Shown here: one piece after another, positions 11,970-25,962 of the stretch
Position numbering within the stretch: position 1 is the stretch's first letter
Layout of the letters: the number at the start of each line of letters is the position of its first letter
DNA from: Hippophae tibetana
Lineage: Eukaryota; Streptophyta; Magnoliopsida; Rosales; Elaeagnaceae
Direction of reading: 5' to 3'
Assembly (NCBI GenBank): GCA_037013495.1
Contig: CM072809.1
Location: 12,226,501 to 12,290,500 of the forward strand
DNA length: 64,000 nt
Program-made: the position numbers and the translations under genes
Notes under the pieces: generated by a model
Seen by the model: the letters and a program-made list of their open reading frames with translations, nothing else
Databases searched by the model: none
What the model was told of the DNA's origin: nothing

Positions 11970-12617
11970 TGCATATTTGAAAACATGATCCTTGAAACCC
12001 CCAAACACGATATGTTTGAGAACTACAAGAGACATAATTAAAGATCTTACAACAAAATTGAAATCAATTTTTAGAAATTAATAATAAGATTTTAGAGCAT
12101 TCACCTTAAGTTAATGAATATTACTCACTAATGATTCAAGATGAAATGGTGCTACAAGGTTTGCAAATCTCACCTTTGATAATTATCAAATGTATTAAAT
12201 GTAAGGTTAAGTGGAACTTACAATGTTTATATAAGGTCAAATAAAACCTTAAAAAACAAAAGACATAGAACAACAAAACCCTAAAAATGCAAGAAAAAGT
12301 CAAAGAAAACTACATTGGTCACAATGGTCAAAAACCTTTGCTACAACACTCATGCCCCTACTTAAGTTCCAAAATCTGCTTAGATCCCTTCGTTGTGGCA
12401 GCCAAAAGTCTATGCCACAACTCATATGACCCGGCTTGAAATTTCAGATTTGCCTTTATCTCATTGATTGGCTTCTTTATGCCCTCTATTCAATTTATGA
12501 CACTCTTTGATCATGATTTAACTCTTTAAGAAGTCCATTCAATGCTTCTTGGAGTTACTTTATCTTGATCTCATGATTGGTCCACTTGAGATTTCTAACG
12601 GTCCATTATTCTCATCA
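11970..12617 (-). repeat. 3' LTR of the Ty3/gypsy element (left end)
   Basis: Long matches to 17064-17774, for example TTTGATAATTATCAAATGTATTAAA and TTTTAGAGCA, in the same order. The plus strand begins TG at 11970 and ends CTCATCA, so in element orientation it starts TGATGAG and ends CA. Confidence 0.8.
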
Positions 12618-12628
12618 TTCCCCCTCTC
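12618..12628 (-). other. Polypurine tract of the Ty3/gypsy element
   Basis: TTCCCCCTCTC on the plus strand reads GAGAGGGGGAA on the minus strand and lies directly before the LTR start TGATGAG, as expected for plus-strand priming. Confidence 0.75.
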
Positions 12629-15600
12629 ATCAAAAGGATTTGACCTCAAATTGTCACCTATATAATTAAAAGAAGTGTTAACGTTAAACTCACCTAGAAA
12701 ATCTAACATGTAGGCATTATCATTAATTCGTTTAAGCATTTAAAATGGTCCAACTCTTCCAAGTCGTAACTTAGATCTTCGTTTTTTAGGGAATCGTTCT
12801 TCATTTATGTGTACCCAAACCTAATCATCGGGCTCAAAAATGACTCTTCGTCGTCCTTTGTTGGCTTTGGAAGCATATTCTTTGTTCTTCTTTTCAATAT
12901 GTTTTTAGATGTTTTTATGTAACTGTTTCACCATTTTAGCTTTCCTTTTACCATCTAAGTTAGTTCTTTATGAAATAAATGAAGGTAACAAATCTATATG
13001 AGTAAATGGATTAAACCATAAACAATTTTAAATAATGAATAATCAGTAGTGGAATATACACTCCTATTATAAGCAAATTTAATAAAAGGAAAATAGTCTT
13101 CCCAATTTTTTAAATTCTTTTGTATCATTACTCACAACAAAGTAGACAAAATTCTATTGAATACTTTAGTTTGACAATCAATTTGGGGATAACACATAGT
13201 AGAAAATAAGAGTTTAGTCTCTAATTTAGCCTATAAAGTCTTCTAAAAGTCAATAAGGAATTCAACATCCTAATTAAACACAATACTATTTAGAACCCGA
13301 TATAGCCTAATAATCTTCCTAAACAATAACTTCACTATATTAGTTGCATCATAGGTTTTATGACATGTTGTAAAGTGTACTATCTTAGAAAACCTATCTA
13401 CAACCATAAAAATAGTATTTTCTTCTTTTTGACCAAGGTTGTCTTAAAATGAATTCCATAGAAACATCTACCATATGGGTAAGGGTATTGATAGGACCTT
13501 AGATTTGACTTGCTTACAAGTAATGCATCTAGAACATAATCTTTCGACAACCCGCCCTATTTTTGGTCAATAAAAATGTTTATGCAGACTTCCTAAAGTC
13601 TTTTTAATACCAAAATGTCCAATTAAACCCTTCTTATAGGTCTCCTCAACTAAAAGTTCACGTATAGAAAAATTAGGTATACACAATTGATTTTCTTTAA
13701 ATAGGTACCATATAACTTGTAGAACTTACCAAAAGTAGCTTTGTCATATGTATTGTAAACAACAAAAAGATCATCATTATTGTCATACATTTCCTTAATA
13801 TATTCAAATCCTAACAATCTGGCATGTCTTCTATTTAACTTACCTTGACTCTTCAAATTGTTTAAGGATTTATGGCCCACATGAATGACAAATTCTTTGG
13901 GCCAAAGATAGTGTTGCCACGTCTCAATTGTTTGTACTAAAATTCTTTGCCATATGTTGGGTAGTCAAGGGCTGTTCTATTGAGTTTTTCACTGAAATAA
14001 TAATAGGTCTTTATTCCTATATCAAAACAACTTTTATACCTACCCATGAAGCATCACACTCAACCTCAAATGTTTTAGTAAAATCAGATAAAGCTAAAAT
14101 AAGTGTAGAATATAGTCTATCTTTTATCATGTTAAAAGCTCTTTCCTATTCCTCACCGTGCTTAAATCTAACAGTCTTTTTAATGACCATGGTTAAAGGT
14201 TCAACTAGTGTACTAAAATTCTTAACAAATCAACGATAAAAATTAACTAAACCATAAAAATTCCTTATTTCGGTAACCAAATTTAGTATGAGACATTCCC
14301 AAATAGCCTTCACATTTTATTTATCCACCTTTATACCTTTAGAACTAACAACAAAACCAAGAAAAACTAACATCTTCATACAAAAATAATACTTTTTTAG
14401 GTTAGCATACAATGTTTCCTTTCTTAATACCTCAAGCGCATAATGCAAATGTGAAATATTCTCTTCTAAATTTTTACTATAAATAAGAAAATCATCAAAG
14501 TGAACAACTATAATTTTTTCAATAAATGTACATAAAACATAATTCATAAGCTCAAAAAAGTACTAGGTGTATTTGTTAATCCAAAGGTTATGACTAATTA
14601 TTCATATAAATCATGTTTAGTCTTAAATGTAGTTTTTCACTCATCAACTCTTTTATTCTAATTTGGTGATATTCACTTTTCAGATTAATTTCAGTACAAA
14701 TATAAGAATCATGCAATTCATCTAAAATATTATCTAACCTAGGAGTATGATGCCTATACTTTATCGTATTGTTGTTGACAGTTCGACATTCAATACACAT
14801 CTAACTTGAACCATCTTTTTTGGCACTGGTAGCACTGAAACTACACACGAGCTCAAGCTTTCTCTCACTTGAAAGTCAAGTACTCCTTAATTTGCTTTTG
14901 AATCTCCTTGGTGTCTTCTTAGTTGGTTATATAGGCTAGTTAATTTGGAAGTGATGCTCTTAGTATAAAATCAATTTGATGCTCAATCATTCTAATTGAA
15001 TCAAGAATCTCCTCAGGAAATAAGCTTTCAAATTCCTAAAAAAAAAAAACAGTAGCACTAGGCAAAGAAACGTTAAGGTTCTTAGTAGAAAAATTAGCCT
15101 CCTTGTACAAAAGTACAAGTATAGGCCATTTTGAAAAAATAACTTACTTGATCTTATTTTCCTTAGAATAAAAGCTCACATTTTTTCTCTCTCTTTCTTT
15201 TCCACTATTTTCTCTTTTTTTCTTTTTTTTAACTCTTTTCTCTTTCCTTTTCTTTTTCCTCACTCTTCTCTTATTCTTTTTTTTTCACTCTTTCCTTTTT
15301 CTTTTGCCATTTTCAATTGGTCATTAAAGACTTGTTTGAGAGTAAGAGGTGTAAGTGTAATATTTCTACCATCTTTTACAAAAAGATCACTTGTTTTTAT
15401 ATCCATCATGCGTAACTTTCTTGTTGAATTGTCATAACCTACTTAACAAGATATGCCCACCTTGTATTGGTATCACACCATACAAGATTTCATCATTGTA
15501 TTTTTCAATGAAAAAAGACACTAATACTTACCTATTAACCCTTACTTCTCCACTTTCATTCAAACATTGCAACTCATAGGGTCTAAGGTGTTTAATCGTA

Positions 15601-17046
15601 GGCAACCCTAATCAATAAATTTGCTAAATGATCCCACCAATTCAATGCATGATCAGTAAATTGAATAACAACAAATTTACCTATTTCTCTTTAGCATAAT
15701 AGTGGCATTCAAAGATGTGCTCTACCTTTTTCTCTCTCACTCTAGGTATAATTCAAGATCATTCTTTCCGTGGAACGATAGCACCTTCATTTTAATGCTT
15801 CCCAAGTTTCTATCAACTCAATCATGTGGCAAAGGTGATGGTTTATACATACCTATTTATCATTTCTACTCCTCTATTTCTATACCTCCTTCTTATAGGT
15901 ACCCTTTTCTTCTTCATCCTTGAAATCTCCATTATCATCTTCACTCTTTCTTTACAAAAACTTGCCCATCTAGCCCCCTAACATTTAGAATGCCTTGTCT
16001 TGCACCTTGTTATAAGGTGGCTATGGTGACTTCTTACCTCTTCATCCTCTCATTTATGTCGATCATTACAACATTCATCCTTTCAAATGATTGTTGCAAA
16101 TCCCTCATCATGAATATTGCATTCGATCTTTTTTTAGGGTTGTTCCCGTTGGACATTGTGTAACAACTAACACAAACAAGATATTAATTAATAAAAAAAA
16201 TTAATTCCATTCAACTAGCTCTCTTGTTTAGTACTCAAGTTGATTTTTCAAGTACCCTAAGTAAATTAAATCGTTCAGGTATTCCAAACAATGTAAACAT
16301 CACTATCACCGATGATAATTTGTAATATCTAATTAAATAAAAACACAATAGAACAAACTAAAGGTGTTCAAAATTCCTAAAATTAGAGTATACACGAATT
16401 GAAACAAGAGAGGACAATAAAATACGAGAGTACTAATTTGTGTAAAGAAAATTTAAAGACACAAATTGATGAATAATAATAACAAAGTACAATTCATGGA
16501 ATTAAAATTTCTAAAAGTATATATATATATATATATATTCTACCTCTTTTTTTGGTCTTTTGTTTCTTCCTTTATTTCCTTTTTAAATTAAAATAAATCT
16601 ACTCACAAGTTAAGAAAAACTAACATGAAAATTACGTTATGAATCTAAAACTTTTACGATACGAAAAATATCACAGGTAATTTTAGAAACTGGAAAGAAA
16701 ATTACTATACAAATTTGGCAATTTACCATACAAAAAAAAACACAAAAAATCTTAGAAATTAACACAGACATTACAAAAAAAATCTAAAAATTACAACTTG
16801 AAAATAACACAAATTTTTTAGGAAATTAATAGGAACACGAGAACAAATATGGAAAATAAAATTACTGCAAAAAAATGAATTCCAACATAGAAATTTTCAT
16901 AGCACAAAAAATACTAAGAAAATAACTAAAACAAATAATAATCCAGAAATTACAGAAACTGGATTTTTTTATAGATAATTAATTCAAGAAAACTAAAATA
17001 AAGGAATAAAAATTAAATGATAGAAATCTGAAAATTAAAACTTAGA

Positions 17047-17058
17047 ACTCTTATACCA
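17047..17058 (-). other. Primer binding site of the Ty3/gypsy element
   Basis: The minus strand reads TGGTATAAGAGT, one mismatch from the initiator-Met tRNA primer site TGGTATCAGAGC over its first eleven bases. It is separated by about 5 nt from the LTR. Confidence 0.7.
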
Positions 17059-17063
17059 AATTA

Positions 17064-17774
17064 TGTGAACCCGAGAACATAATTCTTGAAACCCATAAGA
17101 AACATGACCAAAGACCAACAACGAAACTGAAATCGATTCCTAGAAATTAATTAACAAATTTTAGAGCACTCACTTTAATTAAATAGATATTACTCATCAA
17201 TGATCCAAGATAAAGAATGTCATAAGTTTTGCAAATCTCTTGATAAGTTTGTTTGAAGAGAAACATAGAGCATTCAAGCTCTCAACTTTGATAATTATCA
17301 AATGTATTAAACGTAAGGTAAGGTGGAAACTATAGGCTTACAATGTTTATATAGGATACAAACAAAACCCTAAAAACATAAGAAAAATTCCAGAAAAAGT
17401 ATGTGGGCTACAATGGCCAAAAACCCTTACTGTGACATGTATGTCATTACTTGAAATCCAATCCATCCCTAGAGCCTACTAGGACAAAAACCCTTGTTGT
17501 GACACGCATACCCTGCTTAAGTTCCAAAAATTTCCTGAGATTTTCTCACAATGGTAGCCAAAAATCCATGCCTCAGTGTTCATGGCCCTGCATGAAATTT
17601 TAGATTTGCCTTTATCTTATTGACCAGATGCCTCCATGCCTTCTACTTTATTTGTTGCACTCCTTGATCATAATTCAACTCTTGAATAAGGTCATTCAAT
17701 GCATCCTTGAGTTCTTTGTCTTTGATCTCGTGATTGATCCACTCGAAATTTGTAACAATCTATTATTCTCATCT
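17064..17774 (-). repeat. 5' LTR of the Ty3/gypsy element (right end)
   Basis: Partner of 11970-12617. It begins TGTGAACCCG on the plus strand and ends near CTCATC. It carries an extra stretch (about 17235-17280) absent from the left copy. Confidence 0.8.
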
Positions 17775-20529
17775 CATTTAATACATCACATATTTTATGT
17801 CAGTAAAAATATATGATATACTATTATGTCATGAACAATAATAGAATAAATACATCATTAGTTATATAATAGATGATTATTATTAAAAGTGTGAGTTGTG
17901 ATTAGATCTTTTATGAATCCATGGTACATTCCATTAATTTAATAACTCATCCCATTTTATCCCACTTAATGTTTGATGGGATAAGATGGTATCCCAATTT
18001 ATATCTTTAATCATCTATGATACTATTTTTTTTAAAATCTAATTAGATAACCCTCTTAAGATTTTGGTCATTGTGTATGATATTATGTTGTTCATATAGA
18101 GTTAAATAATTTTATTTTTAAGATAAAATCAATAAAAGTTCCCTGGTCTACATTGGGAATCAATTGATGCCCACTCTGACTCACCGTTGAGATTTCAGTT
18201 GTGGGCATTCCTATGAAAATATCTAGCAACTAAGTTCCATCAAGCTATTGTCGTTAATTTCTAAATGTCATGCATCTTAACCTTCTTGGTGTATTCATGA
18301 GAAAATTAAAGGTCAAAACCACAAAAATACATGAGCACTTGAACACAAATAGGATTTAATAAAATAAAAGCAATAATTTTGTAGAATCAACATCATTTGT
18401 ACCACTTTGGTTAGCTCTCTATCACAGCAATAACTCAATAGTTTAATCAAAAACTAAGAGAACTTCTGATAGCTATAAATTATTAGAGTGAAATCTGGGA
18501 ACAAAGCTTTTAGCATGACTAAACATTAAGATGGAAAAGAGATACAATAGATGTCATTAATCACGACAATGCCCATATGTATATCCTAATAATTCATCAT
18601 CAAGCGTAGAAACCAATTAACACAAACTTGAGTTTATAAGCTCTTAATTTCTTGTAGAGCTGGGTTGAATACTTAATCCTCCATATAGACAATATCTTAA
18701 GGACGTCCAGAAGTAAGAAAATTCGTACAAGCGTGGTGAGTTAACTCGATTTTGCATTATCCTTCGTCGTGTAATTTATTTGTTGTTTTTATAAGGTGAG
18801 GCTAGCCAAGTTTAGAGTGCCAACGATTTGTTCTAATATGAAACCATTGTCATGAAGAGCTTTGTAATCCCATGCTTTGATTCTTTAACACATTAAACAC
18901 CTTTTATATATGGATCAAATATCCACGCCTTTGGGTATCTTTGATTCATGTAGAGTTAAGTATTGTAAATAGACATAGTGATGGGTGGCTAATGCTTCAT
19001 AAGTGCTTGGCACCTATATTATTCATATTCTTTAAGAAGTTCATCTTCACTAAAAGTGGTAGGTTGAAAACAAATAAACAAAACAATGAAAAAATCCAAC
19101 CACTAAGTTCCATCAAGTAGATAACTGGGATTTATATAGCCAAATTATTAGTTTGTGAGCGGGCTTAGGCACAATATTTGAGTCATCTCTAATCTTGATC
19201 ATAAACATGTCCAAACATCTTGTAATTGAATTATAAACAAGTATTAGATTACTAAAATGTAAAAAAAATACATGAGTCGTTTTAAATTATAATATTATTG
19301 AAATCCAAATTATTTTTTAAAAAGAAAGTCAAACATGCCGAATATTACAACCACTACAAGCCGATGATATTGATCCAAATGAAGGAAAAAGAAGAAGGTT
19401 ACATGCCTAAACTTTCAAATCCTTGTGTCATATACTAGTAGACTCCATGTACGCGTCCAATTTACACATGAACTAACAATAGTTTGACATAGGCAACGAG
19501 TTGAATCTAAGGGCATTAAGTTTATTGAAGGTTTGAACTTTGAAGTTTAATTACCAATTACAAAAATATAACTTCATTTATATAAAAATATTAATTTGAC
19601 AGATAGATTTAAATTTATGGCAATTTAAAATATTTAATAATATTAAAAAATAATATAAATTAACATTAAATTGTTGTCTAATAATAAGTATCACAATAGA
19701 AAATTAATTACTAGTTATTAAAAAGTTTTGACGGTACAATAATTGTCTACCCAAATGCAAGTTTCTAGAAGCTCATACATCTACTTAAGTATCTGTCAAA
19801 ATTGAAGACACCAGTTCGATTACACAGCTTTTAGGACTTTCATTTTGAGATACTAAGTCACTAACAAACAAACAAAAAAATTGAAATGAGCAATAATTAT
19901 AATAATTATAATTATAATAATGGGGTAAGGTGTAAATTATTTATTTTTTATCCCTTAAATTAATAATATTAATTTAAATATTAAATGATTAATTTGTTTT
20001 TTTCCTTTCTATGTTTCACTTTTCTCGTATTAAAAACTATTGGGTTAATGTGACTCACATGACCTTTTAAATTTCTTTCTAGATTTTTTTTGCTTTATTT
20101 AATTTTTTAAATAAAATATTTTACGAATATAATTTAAATTTAAATCAATAATAATAGATGAAATAATTATACCATTTTGATCACAAATCAATCTCATTGA
20201 TTTTTTTGATTTCTTTAATTTATTTGTTTATCCTTTGAAAATATTTAATTAAAAACTTTTTAAGTAGTAGTTCATAATGGAGTGGTATGAAACTTCCTTT
20301 TTTATTTCATTGGTTGTTAATAGATTTATTTTTATTTTTTAAATAAATATTTCTTTCCGCTTGTTTATATATTATTTTTTAGTAAAAACTAATTTTCTAT
20401 GTAATTTTTTGTTCTTCAATCTTTCAATAAATATAAAAATTGAATCGCAATATGATTTAAACTTTATAATAAAATATCAGTTTTTTTAATAAGAATTTGA
20501 CAATATTTTTAATAATAGCTTGCCAAGGT

Positions 20530-20620
20530 ATTCATATAAATATCATTATTTCAAATTTATAAAAATATAATAAATATTCATATAAATATCATTACTTCAA
20601 ATTTACAAAAATATAATAGA
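20530..20620 (+). repeat. Two-copy ~46-bp tandem duplication
   Basis: TATTCATATAAATATCATTA with the following TTCAAATTTAYAAAAATATAATA occurs twice in direct succession with few differences, indicating a recent local duplication. Confidence 0.6.
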
Positions 20621-21830
20621 TATTATAAATATTGATGAAAACTTTATATTAAGCATTTTTTTTAAAAATATTACAAAATTTTCTTATATACTTTATATCT
20701 ATATTAATGCAAGTATATGAAACATTCATTAGTATTTTAATCCATATGTGCATATAATTTTTATTTTTATTTTTTAAAAAATATATCTTAAATGATATAG
20801 GATATATTATATTAACTTAATCTTTATTAAAAAACTAAAACTACAAAATGAAAATAATGTTTAAGAATAGAAGGAAAAATCTGAATAGTCAACAAGAAAA
20901 TTATACGTCTTGCTGACTTCTCTCTCTTACTATATATACATGCAGATCATGCGAAGGAAATTAAAAAAAAAACCATAATTTTTATTTTAATATTTTAGTA
21001 AATACAATAAATAATTTTTTAAATAAAAACTCGTAATAAACGCAATGAATAATGAAGTAATAGAAAAATAATATTTATAATTAATGTGAAATATTGAAAT
21101 AATAAATATATTTAAAATGTATTTAATACTGCTAATAAATAAAGATAAAAATATAAAATTATTTATAGAATAGTTTTACTATCGATTTTTTTTTATTAAT
21201 ATTATAATAATATTTTTATTTTTAAAAAATTTTAAAATTTTTAATTATTCTAATATTAATAAACTTTAACCTAAAAATATAGATTTTATATTCTCACCGT
21301 TTAAAGTTGAACCCGGACAAAAGACGCTTAATCTAATAATAATATAATGAGACGATGGAAAAAAACAACCTTTGACTTTGTCAAAACTACGAATATTTCT
21401 CCTCCGCTTCAGCTAGTTCATATAAAGAGACGAAGGAAAAAAATCAACAATTAAAATCTTTATCAATGGTGAAATCTATAACAAAATATTATCCGTATAA
21501 TTTAATTTTCATAATTATATTTAATAAAAAATTACCATATTATTTATAATTTTAATATATTATAATGTTTCCCATAAAACTAACAAAAATAGCTTTTAAA
21601 TAGTAATTTTTAAAAATTAAAATTATAGATGACCACTGATAAAAGGGATAAATATGTACTGTTGCAACTTATTTTATTTTTTCATAATAATAATTTTTCC
21701 CATTTAAATTAAATGTTGTTTATCCGTATTATAACTATTTACCGCTACTAATATGGGATAAATTGTCGTGGATTCTTCGTTTATTATTTTAAGTAGAAGG
21801 CCTGGTTAATAATTTTATGTATTATATACC

Positions 21831-21833
<3 letters not shown>

Positions 21834-21872
<39 letters not shown>
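21834..21872. repeat. TA dinucleotide microsatellite
   Basis: An uninterrupted alternating A/T run of nearly 40 bp. Confidence 0.9.
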
Positions 21873-21876
<4 letters not shown>

Positions 21877-24096
21877 ATTAATAAAAAATATTTTTATTTT
21901 TTAAATTTATGAAAAATATACATATTTTTGAATTAAAAAATATTATACATGTATAATATTTTTTTGTATAATAATAAATAAAATATACTTTCTTTTGTAA
22001 TAATTTTTTAATAAATATTTATATTATTATTATTTTCATAATAAAATAACATCAAATAAAAATAATTAATAATTGTATTTAATTTATATTTTTATAGTTT
22101 ATTGAAACATGAAATTTTTTTATCATCATTCATAAAAATAAAAAATTAATATAATTAAATCTAAGTATATAGATTAAATATCTAATAATAAAAATATTAA
22201 TTATTAAACATATTAAAAGAAAAAGATGTATTTTTAAAATCAAATAATGTAATATAAACTTCTACTTGAAATATGCTTATTTATCAAATCATCCTAAAAT
22301 TAAATTAAGTTTAATGTTTGAATTTAATTTATCTTTAAATATCATGTATTTATTTTAAATCTATTATTGGTATTTTATATTATTATGAAAAATTAAATAA
22401 TATTATAATATATATTATCGTATTTTTAGTAATGTATTTTTAAAAAATAAATGAATCATAATCATGTTTTTATATTTTTATAATTTATTGCGTATGTATT
22501 TTATATAAAAAATCATGTATTTTTATGTAAAAATATATTATGTCTCCGTATATATATATATATATAATATCTATAACATATTTTACTAAAAATGTACTAA
22601 GGTTCAAGTTTAATTTAATTTAAAAAATATAATAAATTATCATCAATTAAAATTCTTTGTACAGCAATAGGTTTTAGGTGTAAAATTATACGTAATTATT
22701 TCATAAATAAAATATAAATCTCAACCGGTGAGCAATTAATAACCTGATATGACATAGCTGCTTACTTCATCCTAGTTCCTTCACTAAAAATCAAGTCAAT
22801 AATACGAAAAAAAATCAATAATAAAAAACAATATATTAATATCTTGAGCCGTTGAAGAGGAGGAAGAGAGGAGGAAAAAAAAAAACTAACACAGTTATTC
22901 ATACTTACCCCCAATTCTTTGTTTGGCTATATTAAATTTAAAAACCGTATTTAAAATAAAATGTATTATAATATAATATATTATTTATTATAAATATTGA
23001 GAATGTATATTTTCAATATATATATATATGTACAATGTCGTTAAAAAAATTACATTGGAATGAAAATTTTTAACTATACGGAAGCAAACGATATTATGAT
23101 ACCTTATTAATTATTAGTCTTCCTATATATTTTAAAAAGCTTTTTTTTAATTAAGCGAATAAAATGTCTCTTAAACCTAAATAGAGGTTCTTACGGCTTC
23201 ATCTTTTAGTTTTTAATTTTTACTTTTTTATCCATTTATTTCATCTTTTATTTTAAAAATAGAAAAAAATTAAAAAAGGTCAACGATCCGTTAAAGCTAA
23301 GTAAATTTATTTTAATTTTTTAATGATTTAATTTATTTATTTATTTTTAACCTTTATAAAATATATATTTTTTACGTTATAAAATTATAAAAATATAAAA
23401 ATTTAAATTAATCATATTATTTTTAAAAATTAGTAATTTAAACATATTAGTTTTAAGTTATGTCAAATTGGTTATAATATTTTTTTTAAAATAACCATAT
23501 AAATTTAAATCTTAATTTTTTATTTAAATAAAATATAAAAATATATATAATATACCTTTAATCTTTTTTTAAATCATTTTAATGTCAAATAAAACTATAT
23601 TATTCCAAAATATATCATTTTTAAATTAAAGTTTTTTTCTTATACTACTTAAAAAAAAGATATTCAATTTTTTTTGTTACATAAGAGTCTTCTTTTAAAA
23701 AAAATTCATTTATTATAACCGAAAATTATTAAGATAATATTAGTTAATTAGAAATGTGTTTAAACAATGTATTATCATTATATACATAACTTAATTTTGA
23801 TAACATTATGTTAATTATTATTTTTATTAAATTATGATATCTAATTAACTTAATCTAATAATTATAAAATTAAAATACTTATATCTTAATATTTATAAAG
23901 TTAAACTCACATTTTTCTTATAAAAAATATATATTCTTTATTTTTATGAGAAATTAAACATATATTTTTTTACTTTATAAAAATATACCTAATATACCTG
24001 TACTACGTAGATTTAAAAATGGAATTATGTATGTAATTGTATTGCAGGTCAGAAGCTTCTTATTAACGGGACAAGACTGAAGAGCGCGTTTCTTGT

Positions 24097-24103
24097 ACGT
24101 GGC
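24097..24103 (+). promoter_or_regulatory. ABRE-like ACGTGGC upstream of the ATL gene
   Basis: ACGTGGC is the abscisic-acid response core. It lies about 500 bp before the ATL start codon, in a locally GC-richer stretch. It is a candidate site only. Confidence 0.3.
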
Positions 24104-24470
24104 ACTCCATTCATGAACGAAAGAGCAGCCCTTTCCCGCAAACTTCAAAGTCTATGTGGGTCTCACCACCTAAACACTATCATATATTGAAGGGTTATTA
24201 CTACTAAAATAAATGCAAATAACAAATTATAAAGATTTATTTTTAAAATAATTTCAACATATAATATAATATAAATATTACAGATTTATACTTCTTATCC
24301 TGAAAATTAATTAGATTATAAAAAAGATTACTAATAAAATTATTCTCTTTGCTAAATAAGAAAACTTCTCCTTTATAATTTCTCTTCTTTTATGGGTTTA
24401 TAATGATATCCTTGATACCTACGCTTTATCGATGTATCCAATCCTTTTTCTTCTCTCTCTGTCGGTTTCA

Positions 24471-24478
24471 TATATAAA
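24471..24478 (+). promoter_or_regulatory. TATA box of the ATL gene
   Basis: TATATAAA lies 124 bp before the start codon, followed by a CT-rich leader. Position and flanking sequence fit a plant core promoter. Confidence 0.6.
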
Positions 24479-24601
24479 ACCCGCCACTCTCTCTTCGTTT
24501 AAACTCTCTGTTTTCATCTCTCCCATGTGCCCCTGAGGCGCACGTTAGTCTCCACCACATCAATAAAATAGAAACAGAAAGTCATTTCACCATCAACGAA
24601 C

Positions 24602-25744
24602 ATGATTCCCGATCGCTATTCTACCAATCACTATCTTCCGGTCATCTCTCTCTTATTGGTTTTGCTTCTCTCACCAGCAATACCTCTCGCCGGAACTCAA
24701 CCAAGCCCCGATGGTCAGAACAATCAAACAAACTACGCTCGCTTCACTCCTTCAGTTGGGATCATCATCGCCGTTCTCGTAGCTGCTCTCTTCTTCATGG
24801 GCTTCTTTTCTATTTACATCGGCCGTAATTCCAACTTAACGGCGACTAATACTGTCAGAAGCGTCACCGAAGCGATCACCGGAAGAGATCGTCGTGGCCT
24901 TGACCCCGAAGTGATTGAAACTTTCCCTACCTTTGTCTACTCCACGGTCAAGGGTTTGAAGATAGGTAAAGGAGCTCTTGAATGTGCTGTGTGTTTGAAC
25001 GAGTTTGAAGATGACGAAACGTTGCGTTTGATTCCAAAATGCGATCATGTTTTTCATCCAGATTGTATCGATGCTTGGTTGGAATCTCACACCACTTGCC
25101 CTGTTTGTCGTGCTAATCTCGTTCCTCAACTCGATGAGTCTACTCATCCACTTCCTGATTTGCCGGCCGTAGCAGACATCGAAGATCAAAACGACGCTGT
25201 TGAGCCAATCGTCGATGAGAGTTACCCAGGTGAACAACAATTACAACTACAGGCACAACAACCTGAGCTTTTGGACACGAAGAAGACATTAAATCGGAAC
25301 CGTACACGTGGATCAATGTCAAACAGGATACGTAGACTATTCCCACGGTCACATTCGACCGGACACTCTTTTATTCAACCGGGACAGAATACGGAGCGGT
25401 TCACTTTGAGATTGCCAGCCGAGGTGAGAAAGCAAGTAATGAACCGGCATCTGAACCGGGCTACCAGTATGGTAGTTTTGCCTGGAGAAGGAAGTTTAAG
25501 GCTTGGGTATCGCAATACTGGTGGTGGTGGTGATAATAGTAGAGGAAGGTTCACTAGGCGGTTTGAGAAATTGGACCGGGCGACTAAGTCGGAACGGTGG
25601 GGTTTTACTAGGATGCCGTCGTTTTTGACAAGGATATCATCGGTGAGGTCCCCAAAGGTTACCTCAAATGATGGAGCCGAGACTTCGAGTCAGCCGTTTG
25701 CACTGGGTATAGAACGGAGTGACTCGGTACGGCCTCCGGTTTAA
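24602..25744 (+). CDS. ATL6: ATL-family RING-H2 ubiquitin ligase, ATL6/ATL31-like
   Basis: Membrane-anchored E3 ubiquitin ligase. ATL6 and ATL31 of Arabidopsis act in carbon/nitrogen balance and defence by targeting 14-3-3 proteins. The intronless 380-residue ORF shows an N-terminal hydrophobic signal (about 14-31) and a transmembrane segment (about 51-73). The GLD motif characteristic of the ATL family is at 99-101. The RING-H2 domain has ligands C128, C131, C147, H149, H152, C155, C166 and C169, with the exact ATL spacing C-x2-C-x15-C-x-H-x2-H-x2-C-x10-C-x2-C. The long basic, Ser/Arg-rich C-terminus (about 260-380) matches the 14-3-3-binding tails of ATL6/31 in placement. Length agrees with both (about 370-400). 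Choosing ATL6 rather than ATL31 as the symbol is arbitrary; an FAM86 gene upstream supports this subgroup. Confidence 0.92.
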   Translation: MIPDRYSTNHYLPVISLLLVLLLSPAIPLAGTQPSPDGQNNQTNYARFTPSVGIIIAVLVAALFFMGFFSIYIGRNSNLTATNTVRSVTEAITGRDRRGLDPEVIETFPTFVYSTVKGLKIGKGALECAVCLNEFEDDETLRLIPKCDHVFHPDCIDAWLESHTTCPVCRANLVPQLDESTHPLPDLPAVADIEDQNDAVEPIVDESYPGEQQLQLQAQQPELLDTKKTLNRNRTRGSMSNRIRRLFPRSHSTGHSFIQPGQNTERFTLRLPAEVRKQVMNRHLNRATSMVVLPGEGSLRLGYRNTGGGGDNSRGRFTRRFEKLDRATKSERWGFTRMPSFLTRISSVRSPKVTSNDGAETSSQPFALGIERSDSVRPPV

Positions 25745-25962
25745 CAAGGACTGTGATCATGTTTGAATATTAATTTGATCCTGTAATAATTTTACGAATT
25801 TGTAAAATATATTCTTTTCTTATTTTTATTTTTGAAAATTGATTTAAAGAATATTTTATTAATTCATTAAAATTAGAGGTAAAAACACACATAATTAAAT
25901 ATATATATATACATATCTTAAACATCCTTCTAAATCGATTTAGAATGCTAGATTATTGTATA

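Larger units (their letters stand above)
11970..17774 (-). mobile_element. Ty3/gypsy LTR retrotransposon, old and broken
   Basis: Element read on the minus strand, with LTRs of about 650-710 bp at both ends, a Met-tRNA-type primer site beside the right LTR and a purine tract beside the left LTR. Inside, in element order from right to left: a gag-like start near 16156 (SNGNNPKKRS), a long purine-rich spacer, a reverse transcriptase region near 14300-14800 (fragments such as FDDFLIYSKNLEENISHL and PRLDNILDEL), an integrase zinc-finger/chromodomain-side region near 13650-13880, and a C-terminal end near 12650-12800 with the RINDNAY-type motif. The coding region is broken many times. The LTRs differ at a large fraction of sites with several indels, so the insertion is old. 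Family: Ty3/gypsy (Metaviridae), plant type. Confidence 0.88.
17775..24430. other. Gene-poor AT-rich region
   Basis: No gene recognised. From 18100 to 19500 composition is more balanced and may be a decayed transposon, but no domain could be read. From 19560 to 24000 the DNA is extremely AT-rich. A TA microsatellite lies at 21834-21872, and a ~46-bp tandem duplication (CATATAAATATCATTA core) at about 20530-20620. From about 24050 the composition rises into the ATL promoter. Confidence 0.5.

Noticed and set aside
15178-15320. Pyrimidine-rich tract considered as a microsatellite or regulatory tract
   Set aside because: It lies inside the minus-strand Ty3/gypsy element, where it corresponds to a purine-rich coding spacer in the gag-pol region.
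18880-19090. Stretch with codon-like composition on the minus strand
   Set aside because: No frame gives a recognisable domain and stops are frequent; treated as decayed sequence of unknown origin.
24836-25240. 134-residue minus-strand frame inside the ATL gene
   Set aside because: Shadow of the RING-H2 coding region with no recognisable motif.
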